A stretch of 5,865 nucleotides of DNA from an uncultured Alphaproteobacteria bacterium (GTDB taxonomy: Bacteria > Pseudomonadota > Alphaproteobacteria > Puniceispirillales > UBA1172), in the NCBI GenBank assembly GCA_937952245.1, contig CALFYS010000147.1:1-5865 (forward strand), in the 5' to 3' direction. The notes below the pieces were generated by a model. The model was not told where the DNA came from. It saw only the letters and a list, made by a program, of their open reading frames with translations, and searched no databases. This document shows positions 1 to 4,602 of the stretch, in pieces. Position 1 is the stretch's first letter. Each line of letters opens with the position of its first letter. The translations under genes and the position numbers were made by a program.

Positions 1-34
1 GGGGTCGGGAGTTCGAATCTTCCCGAGCGCGCCA
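1..34 (+). tRNA. 3' end of a tRNA gene, probably tRNA-Arg (partial)
   Basis: Only the T arm and the 3' acceptor strand are inside the window. The T stem pairs 7-11 (GGGAG) with 19-23 (CTTCC), with one G-U pair, around the loop TTCGAAT at 12-18. Seven acceptor bases follow (CGAGCGC, 24-30), then discriminator G31 and an encoded CCA at 32-34. The 5' half and anticodon are missing. The GCGCGCCA end is like that of several bacterial tRNA-Arg genes, so arginine is the best guess; the isotype cannot be proven from this part. No integrase gene or second copy of the 3' end is visible, so there is no sign that this tRNA is a used attachment site. Confidence 0.88.
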
Positions 35-155
35 TTTTCCTTCCATATTATGATGCTTTGTGTTTGTCATGGTCTCGCCATGTTCAAAACACTTTCCCAT
101 AACGTCTTTTCAGATTACGCTTTTCCTGTTGATGCCATGTGATGGCAAGGCAGTC

Positions 156-1046
156 ATGGGGGATGCGATGATGGATGCCAAAACAGACGCCAAAATAGAC
201 GTCAAAACACTGATCAATCTCAAGGATTATCCGATTGACCAAGACGGGGCTGAACGTGATGCCCTGATCGCCTCTATTCAACAACAGCTTGATGATGATG
301 GTTGCGCGGTTTTAAAGGGCTTTTTAACCCCTCATGCCATCGCGCTTTTGACAGAAGAAGCTGAAAGCGTGGCGCATCACGCCCATCGGTCGTTTAATCG
401 CACCAATCCTTATTTCACTAAAGATGACCCAAGCCTGCCCAAGGATGACCCAAGGCGGCGGTTTTATGACCGCTCCAACGCGTTTATTCCGGCTGATCAT
501 TTCAAACCATCAGGGGCCTTGCGAACGGTTCATGATTTTCCGGCGTTTGATCCTTTTATCAAAGCTTGCCTTCAGCAAGAGGCGTTTTACCGCTACGCCG
601 ACCCATTGGCCGATGTGATCATTAACGCCGCCGATGAAGGCGAAGGCTTCCCATGGCATTTTGATACGAATAATTTCACCATCACTTTGGCGATACAAAT
701 GGCGGATGAAGGCGGCTTGTTTGAATACGCCCCTAATATCCGGCAGGCCATCAGTGGGGGTGACGGTGAAAATTTTGATGATGTGCGGGATGTGTTGGAT
801 GGCTGTTCTGATCAAATCCGAACACTGAAACTGGAAGCCGGTGATCTGCAATTGTTCAAAGGCCGATATTCTCTGCATCGGGTCGCGCCATTAAAAGGGG
901 CGACCCCGCGATACGTGGCGATTTTTTCTTATGTCGAAACCCCTGATATGGTGGGCTCACCCGAACGGACAAAACAGCTCTATGGCCGGGTGTTGCCGAT
1001 CCATCTTGAACGCGCGGGCTTGCGGGGTGACCAATATATTGATTGA
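156..1046 (+). CDS. Fe(II)/2-oxoglutarate-dependent oxygenase, HalD/BesD-like family, with hydroxylase-type HxD motif
   Basis: This is a cytoplasmic non-haem iron oxygenase of about 296 residues. Numbering from the ATG at 156, the metal triad is H168-F-D170 (in PWHFDTNNF) plus H241 (in SLHRV), and R252 in the strand PRYVAIFSY should bind the 2-oxoglutarate carboxylate. The N-terminal half (DDGCAVLKGFL, then the NPYF and RRFYDRSNAFIPADHF segments) and the WHFDTNNFTITLAIQ core match the family annotated as HalD/BesD halogenases, which in studied members chlorinate free lysine-type amino acids. Those halogenases have Gly in place of the Asp ligand. Here Asp is present, so hydroxylation or another oxidation is predicted; the substrate is unknown. 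The start is uncertain: ATG 156 has AAGG five bases upstream, while ATG 171 has GGGGGA seven bases upstream. An in-frame GTG at 60 would add an unconvincing leader. The next gene starts 39 bases downstream on the same strand. Confidence 0.88.
   Translation: MGDAMMDAKTDAKIDVKTLINLKDYPIDQDGAERDALIASIQQQLDDDGCAVLKGFLTPHAIALLTEEAESVAHHAHRSFNRTNPYFTKDDPSLPKDDPRRRFYDRSNAFIPADHFKPSGALRTVHDFPAFDPFIKACLQQEAFYRYADPLADVIINAADEGEGFPWHFDTNNFTITLAIQMADEGGLFEYAPNIRQAISGGDGENFDDVRDVLDGCSDQIRTLKLEAGDLQLFKGRYSLHRVAPLKGATPRYVAIFSYVETPDMVGSPERTKQLYGRVLPIHLERAGLRGDQYID
174..209 (+). repeat. Three tandem 12-base units at the oxygenase N-terminus
   Basis: Three consecutive units, GATGCCAAAACA (174-185), GACGCCAAAATA (186-197) and GACGTCAAAACA (198-209), differ from the neighbouring unit at two positions each. 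In the oxygenase frame they encode DAKT-DAKI-DVKT, just before the conserved domain begins with LINLKDYPI. The unit length is a multiple of three, so gain or loss of a unit keeps the frame. The segment is probably a poorly conserved, charged N-terminal tail. Confidence 0.8.
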
Positions 1047-1085
1047 TTGCATCTTAATTGATCGCCGCCTTGATATGGTCACGCC

Positions 1086-1862
1086 ATGATCGCGTGTCTG
1101 GATATGTATTGTTGGCCCGAAAGCCAGTTGGCTTTTCAACGGCTTTGGCATGATTGCCGTGATGGGCTAAGGGAAGAAGGCATTAATGCCCCCGAAAATT
1201 TATCCCCCTATGGTGAAGATTTAGCCGCCGCCGCCCAAGATGGCAGCCTTCTTTTGGGGCAGGTCTGCGGGATTACCTTTGCCCGCGCCAATCACCGCCA
1301 ATTGACTTATCAACCATTAGGGGCATTGATCGCATCGGATGGTGACGGGCCAGACGGGTATTATAGGTCAATCATCATTGCCCGTGACCCTTCAGCACGC
1401 CTTGAGACCTTGTGGCCACAACGCTTTGCCGTCAACGCTTGGACCAGTTATTCGGGTTGGTATGGCTTGCGCCATCACCTGATCACCTCAGGGCTTTCTG
1501 TTGATTTGCCGCGGGCTGTCATTTCGGGGGCGCATCGCCGATCCGTTGAAATGGTGTCCAGTGGCCGTGCGGATTGGGCAGCGATTGACAGCATTTCTTG
1601 GGGGATGTTGCAACGCCTTGCGCCTGAATTAACCCGCTTGGTTCATGTCATTGATCAGACCATGGCGGTGCCTGGATTGCCGCTTGTCACCAGCGCTCAC
1701 GCTCCGCTTGACGTGGTTGCGTTTCTGCAAACCCGGATCAGCCGATATTTCACCACTCCAGAAGGCCATGCGGATTTCACCGCTCTCGGGATCAAAGGGC
1801 TGGCCCAAATAAAGGCCGATGCCTATCGCCCCCTTCGCCATCACGCCGGTGATGATGATTAA
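1086..1862 (+). CDS. PhnD/SsuA/transferrin-family substrate-binding-like protein without signal peptide
   Basis: This 258-residue protein has the fold signature of phosphonate/phosphite-type solute-binding proteins (Phosphonate-bd, PhnD-like). Visible motifs are the opening MIACLDMYCWPE, the ligand-loop-like segment FAVNAWTSYSGWYGLRHHL (about 114-132), the SGAHRRSVEMVSSGRADWAAIDSISW block (about 147-172) and VPGLPLVTS (195-203). The second half of PhnD proteins typically carries a G-H-x-x-S...G-x-A-D-x-A-A-I-D pattern, matched here. There is no hydrophobic signal sequence or lipobox, and no permease or ATPase gene nearby, so a soluble cytoplasmic binding or sensor protein is more likely than a transporter subunit. 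The ligand is not known. The start at 1086 lacks a clear ribosome-binding site, but the N-terminal MIA-x-L-x-MY-x-x-PE pattern looks complete for the family. It probably shares a transcript with the upstream oxygenase, 39 bases away. The C-terminus ends in an acidic GDDD. Confidence 0.75.
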   Translation: MIACLDMYCWPESQLAFQRLWHDCRDGLREEGINAPENLSPYGEDLAAAAQDGSLLLGQVCGITFARANHRQLTYQPLGALIASDGDGPDGYYRSIIIARDPSARLETLWPQRFAVNAWTSYSGWYGLRHHLITSGLSVDLPRAVISGAHRRSVEMVSSGRADWAAIDSISWGMLQRLAPELTRLVHVIDQTMAVPGLPLVTSAHAPLDVVAFLQTRISRYFTTPEGHADFTALGIKGLAQIKADAYRPLRHHAGDDD

Positions 1863-1926
1863 AAAATATCAGTATTGATTCTGAAAAGATGATTGCTCCA
1901 TCAAGGCTTTGGTCTATATCAGCATC

Positions 1927-2187
1927 ATGTCGATGATCCCGCCCCATGACCCTAACCTTGATCTTGTTATTGACCTTGCTTGGGCTGATGAGGTTAGTTT
2001 TGATGAAATAAAATCCCGAACAGGTTTCGCCGAAAAAGAGGTGATTAGGATTATGCGGCGGCATTTAAAACCCTCAAGTTTCAGGATGTGGCGCAAACGT
2101 GTCAGCGGCAGGGTGACAAAGCATCAAAAACGATTACAATCTCACCTAGATTCAGCGCGTCTAGATCAAGGTTTTGATTTTGATTAA
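1927..2187 (+). CDS. TIGR03643/DUF2805 family small protein
   Basis: A small basic protein of about 86 residues. It is recognised by the pattern D-x-x-I-D-L-A-W-A-D-x-x-x-F-D-E-I, then FAEKEVIRIMRRHLKP and SSFRMWRKRVSGRVTKH, which are the hallmarks of the TIGR03643 (DUF2805) family. The first half looks like a helix-turn-helix-type three-helix unit and the second half is rich in Arg and Lys, so nucleic-acid binding is conceivable, but no function is established. In some bacteria I recall family members near photolyase/cryptochrome genes; none is present here. The C-terminal tail after TKH (about 22 residues, ending DFD) is probably lineage-specific. The start is uncertain: in-frame ATGs occur at 1927 and 1933 and a TTG at 1909, none with a good ribosome-binding site. 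ATG 1927 is preferred because the family domain begins shortly after it. It lies 64 bases after the previous stop codon and 65 bases before the DDAH start. Confidence 0.8.
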   Translation: MSMIPPHDPNLDLVIDLAWADEVSFDEIKSRTGFAEKEVIRIMRRHLKPSSFRMWRKRVSGRVTKHQKRLQSHLDSARLDQGFDFD

Positions 2188-2221
2188 AAAACAAAGCCTG
2201 AACGTTTTATGTGCGCCATCA

Positions 2222-2233
2222 CGGTGATCACCG
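2222..2233. promoter_or_regulatory. Perfect 12-base palindrome upstream of the DDAH gene
   Basis: CGGTGATCACCG is perfectly self-complementary and ends 19 bases before the DDAH start codon, in the 65-base gap after the TIGR03643 gene. Its position fits an operator, or a hairpin in the leader. The same 12 bases recur at 5783-5794 inside the flavoprotein gene, where they are read as codons. One perfect 12-base palindrome somewhere in a window of this size is expected by chance, so the regulatory reading is tentative. Confidence 0.25.
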
Positions 2234-2252
2234 CCATCAATAGAGTTTTGCC

Positions 2253-3080
2253 ATGACCCTTTCTGCCAACCCCGCCAAAACCCCTGCTTTAAGTCATGCC
2301 ACGCGTTTTGCTTCGGCGATCACCCGCCGTCCCGCCGCCTCCGCGGTTGATGGGCTTACATCACAGGATATGGGGGCGGTTGATATTAAGCTGATGGCAA
2401 ACCAGCACAGCGATTATCAAGACGCTTTACGCCAAGCCGGAGCGGTGGTGATTGAATTGCCGGCTTTGCCTGAGTTTCCCGATGCTCAATTTGTGGAAGA
2501 TACCGCCCTGTGCTTGCCCGGGCTGGCGATTATGATGCGCCCCGGGGCGGAAACGCGGCGCGGTGAAGTCGCCCCGATGCGCGATGCTCTTTCGCTGGTA
2601 TTTGATGATATTGCCGATATTACCGAAGGCTTTATTGAAGCGGGGGATATTCTGACCACGCCATCAGAAGTGCTGGTGGGGCTATCGGCACGGACGGATC
2701 AAACAGGGGCGGATCAACTCCGTTCGATTTTGGACAGACATGGTTATGCCATGCGGGTGTTGCAAACCCCGCCCGATGTTTTGCATTTCAAAACCGACTG
2801 CAGTTTGATTGATGATCACTGTATTCTATCAACCGAACGGCTGGCCGCCAGCGGGTGTTTTGATAAAGGGCAAACCGATGGCATGAAAACGTTATTGGTG
2901 CCTAAAGGAGAAGAACCCGCCGCCAATATGATTCGCTATAACGATCACATCATCATGCCCGCGGGCTTCCCCGAAACAGAAGCGATGTTGAAGGCGGAAG
3001 GTTTTGATATTCTCACCGTCGGCAATAGCGAATGCGCCAAGATTGACGGCGGGATGTCGTGCCTATCGCTGCGGTTTTAA
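2253..3080 (+). CDS. N(G),N(G)-dimethylarginine dimethylaminohydrolase (dimethylargininase, DDAH)
   Basis: This 275-residue cytoplasmic guanidino-modifying enzyme is predicted to hydrolyse asymmetric dimethylarginine or monomethylarginine to citrulline plus dimethylamine or methylamine. Visible family features are the PDAQFVEDTA substrate-binding segment (76-85), the basic loop MRPGAETRRGEV (95-106), E129 in FIEAGDIL (the active-site acid; relatives usually read EGGD), H178 in LHFKTDCS as the general acid/base, and nucleophile C270 in GGMSCLSLRF at the extreme C-terminus. The triad order and spacing (E129, H178, C270) resemble the Pseudomonas enzyme (E114, H162, C249 from memory). The length is usual for bacterial DDAH. 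The start at 2253 has only a weak AGAG seven bases upstream. Arginine deiminase is unlikely because that family is much longer (about 400 residues). The stop codon lies 17 bases from that of the convergent aldehyde dehydrogenase gene. Confidence 0.9.
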   Translation: MTLSANPAKTPALSHATRFASAITRRPAASAVDGLTSQDMGAVDIKLMANQHSDYQDALRQAGAVVIELPALPEFPDAQFVEDTALCLPGLAIMMRPGAETRRGEVAPMRDALSLVFDDIADITEGFIEAGDILTTPSEVLVGLSARTDQTGADQLRSILDRHGYAMRVLQTPPDVLHFKTDCSLIDDHCILSTERLAASGCFDKGQTDGMKTLLVPKGEEPAANMIRYNDHIIMPAGFPETEAMLKAEGFDILTVGNSECAKIDGGMSCLSLRF

Positions 3081-3083
3081 CCG

Positions 3084-3106
3084 TCACATTTTCCCCATCA
3101 CATTTT
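3084..3106. repeat. 9-base direct repeat across a convergent gene junction
   Basis: TCACATTTT occurs at 3084-3092 and again at 3098-3106, a 14-base period. The first copy is in the 17-base spacer after the DDAH stop codon. The second contains the antisense of the aldehyde dehydrogenase stop codon and its last two codons. No hairpin with a T-run was found here that would end either transcript. Confidence 0.5.
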
Positions 3107-4543
3107 AATGGCGATGTTTTTGGTCTGGATGTAATTCCACAGCGCTTCACGGCCTTTTTCGCGGCCATAACCGGATTTACCGTAACCGCCAAACGGTGTT
3201 TCCACCCCGCCGGCATACCATTCGTTGATAAAGACTTGCCCTGCTCTAATCTGGCGGGCGGCTTGCGTGGCGCGATCCAGATCAGCGGTGAAGATACCGC
3301 CAACAAGCCCATAATCCGTGCCGTTAGACACCGCAATCGCTTCAGCGTCATCTTTGATTTTAATGACCGACAGCACAGGGCCAAAGACCTCTTCTTGGGC
3401 GATGGTCATATCTGGGGTGACATTATCAAAAATTGTTGGCTCAAGGAAACTGCCTTCACGGTTCAATTTATGCCCGCCGGTGACGGCTCTTGCCCCCGCG
3501 GCAACCGCGTCTTGGCACATGCCTTCGGCACGGTCGCGTTGCCCATCGGAGACCATCGCCCCCATATTGGCGCCATATTCAACTCGGTCGATCCCCGGGC
3601 CCACATCAAGGCTTTTGGCCAATGCCGCCGCCCGTTCAACCACTTCATCATGAATATCTTCATGCACCAGCACCCGCGACATGGCGGAACAGACTTGCCC
3701 AGCGTTAAAGAAAATCCCCCAACGGACGCTTTCCATCAAATTGTCCAGGTCAGCATCAGGCATAACAATAGCGGCTGATTTTCCGCCCAATTCCAGAACA
3801 GCCGGCACCACATTGGCGGCGGCGGCGGTGGCCACGGCAATCCCTGTCTTAACCGAACCGGTGAAAACAACCTGATTAATATCATGATGCCCCGCCAATG
3901 CCGCGCCAGCCTCATGACCATAGCCACATAGAATATTCACCGCCCCATCAGGAAAGCCTGCCGCTTTCGCCGCATCCGCAAAATACATAGAACTCAGCGG
4001 GTCCAATTCAGGGGTTTTGATGACGCAGGAATTGCCTGTCGCCAAGGCCGCTGACATCGACCGCGCCACCATTTCAAGGGGAAAGTTCCAGGGAATGATT
4101 TGGGCGGAAACCCCAAGCGGTTCGTAAACCGTAAAATCAAGATAGCCCGCGCCAAGGGGGATTGACCGCCCTTCCACGGTTTCGGCTTGATTGCCGTAAT
4201 ATTCAAAATATCGGGCGGCACCCGCAACCTCAATATGCGCTTCCCAAAGCGGCTTGCCAGCCTCAAGGCTAAGTAGAGTCGCAATCTCATCTTTATGCGC
4301 CATGATGTAATCACCGCAAGCGCGCACCATCCGGCCCAATTCAACAGGGCGCATCGCCGCTAAAACACCGCTGTCTTGAACCGCTCGCGCCGCCGCCACC
4401 GCGCGGTCAATATCCGCCGCGTCCGCTAGTGCGATTTCCGCGACCAAAGACCCATCAGCAGGGTTGGTGACAGGCAAACGACCCGCCCCACCATCAACAT
4501 ATTGACCATTGATAAAATTCTGCCAAAAAGGTTTGATATTCAT
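3098..4543 (-). CDS. NAD(P)-dependent aldehyde dehydrogenase
   Basis: This full-length 481-residue aldehyde dehydrogenase oxidises an aldehyde to the acid using NAD(P). The catalytic set is complete: N153 in IIPWNFPLE, the cofactor-loop FTGS at 227-230, general base E251 in LELGGK, nucleophile C285 in NAGQVCSAMSR, and E385 in EEVFGPV. The C-terminal block around 436-466 (FINEWY, then PFGGYGKSGYGREKG) is typical of the superfamily. The GQVCSAMSRVLVHE segment resembles betaine-aldehyde/aminoaldehyde dehydrogenases, and by recalled alignment E101 and E105 fall where plant aminoaldehyde enzymes have acidic residues, while a third acidic position is Gly. An amine-derived aldehyde substrate is therefore plausible but unproven. 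The start is well supported: the ribosome-binding site AAGGAG (4550-4555 on this strand) lies six bases before ATG. It converges with DDAH and diverges from the flavoprotein gene. Confidence 0.95.
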   Translation of the reverse strand: MNIKPFWQNFINGQYVDGGAGRLPVTNPADGSLVAEIALADAADIDRAVAAARAVQDSGVLAAMRPVELGRMVRACGDYIMAHKDEIATLLSLEAGKPLWEAHIEVAGAARYFEYYGNQAETVEGRSIPLGAGYLDFTVYEPLGVSAQIIPWNFPLEMVARSMSAALATGNSCVIKTPELDPLSSMYFADAAKAAGFPDGAVNILCGYGHEAGAALAGHHDINQVVFTGSVKTGIAVATAAAANVVPAVLELGGKSAAIVMPDADLDNLMESVRWGIFFNAGQVCSAMSRVLVHEDIHDEVVERAAALAKSLDVGPGIDRVEYGANMGAMVSDGQRDRAEGMCQDAVAAGARAVTGGHKLNREGSFLEPTIFDNVTPDMTIAQEEVFGPVLSVIKIKDDAEAIAVSNGTDYGLVGGIFTADLDRATQAARQIRAGQVFINEWYAGGVETPFGGYGKSGYGREKGREALWNYIQTKNIAIKM

Positions 4544-4549
4544 GGTGAT

Positions 4550-4555
4550 CTCCTT
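4550..4555 (-). promoter_or_regulatory. Strong ribosome-binding site of the aldehyde dehydrogenase gene
   Basis: Read on the minus strand this is AAGGAG, six bases before the ATG at 4543-4541. It is the only near-consensus Shine-Dalgarno site in the window; the other genes have weak or ambiguous sites. It fixes this start codon. Confidence 0.85.
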
Positions 4556-4574
4556 AAAACTATCGCCTCGATTA

Positions 4575-4592
4575 CTTAAAAACTTTTTTGAG
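4575..4592. promoter_or_regulatory. Imperfect palindrome in the divergent intergenic region
   Basis: The 59 bases between the start codons of the divergent aldehyde dehydrogenase and flavoprotein genes contain CTTAAAAACTTTTTTGAG. Seven of nine positions are symmetric about 4583/4584. The placement suits an operator shared by both promoters, but the symmetric part is mostly A and T runs, so it may only reflect an AT-rich promoter. No regulator gene is present in the window. Confidence 0.25.
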
Positions 4593-4602
4593 AATAAAGT
4601 CT

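Noticed and set aside
1..34. tRNA 3' end as an integration site for a mobile element
   Set aside because: No integrase gene and no second copy of the tRNA end were seen; the downstream genes look like ordinary chromosomal metabolism.
46..51. TATTAT as a -10 box for the oxygenase gene
   Set aside because: A good -10 match, but the matching -35 position lies in the tRNA acceptor strand and does not resemble the consensus.
60..155. GTG-initiated extension of the oxygenase adding 32 residues
   Set aside because: The extra residues look unlike the family N-terminus, there is no ribosome-binding site at 60, and better starts exist at 156-171. The stretch looks like ordinary tRNA-to-gene spacer.
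510..878. 122-codon minus-strand frame opposite the oxygenase
   Set aside because: Antisense of the conserved oxygenase core, with no recognisable protein features.
1839..1854. Hairpin CATCAC-GCCG-GTGATG at the end of the PhnD-like gene as a terminator
   Set aside because: The stem is only six pairs, lies inside the coding sequence, and is followed by an A-run rather than a T-run on the plus strand.
2180..2210. TTGATT and TTTTAT as a promoter for DDAH
   Set aside because: The spacer is 19 bases and both boxes are weak; similar matches are common in AT-rich spacers.
3059..3778. 239-codon plus-strand open frame opposite the aldehyde dehydrogenase
   Set aside because: Its sequence is the antisense of strongly conserved dehydrogenase motifs, and it has no recognisable domain and no ribosome-binding site. 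It is a shadow frame caused by the codon bias of the real gene.
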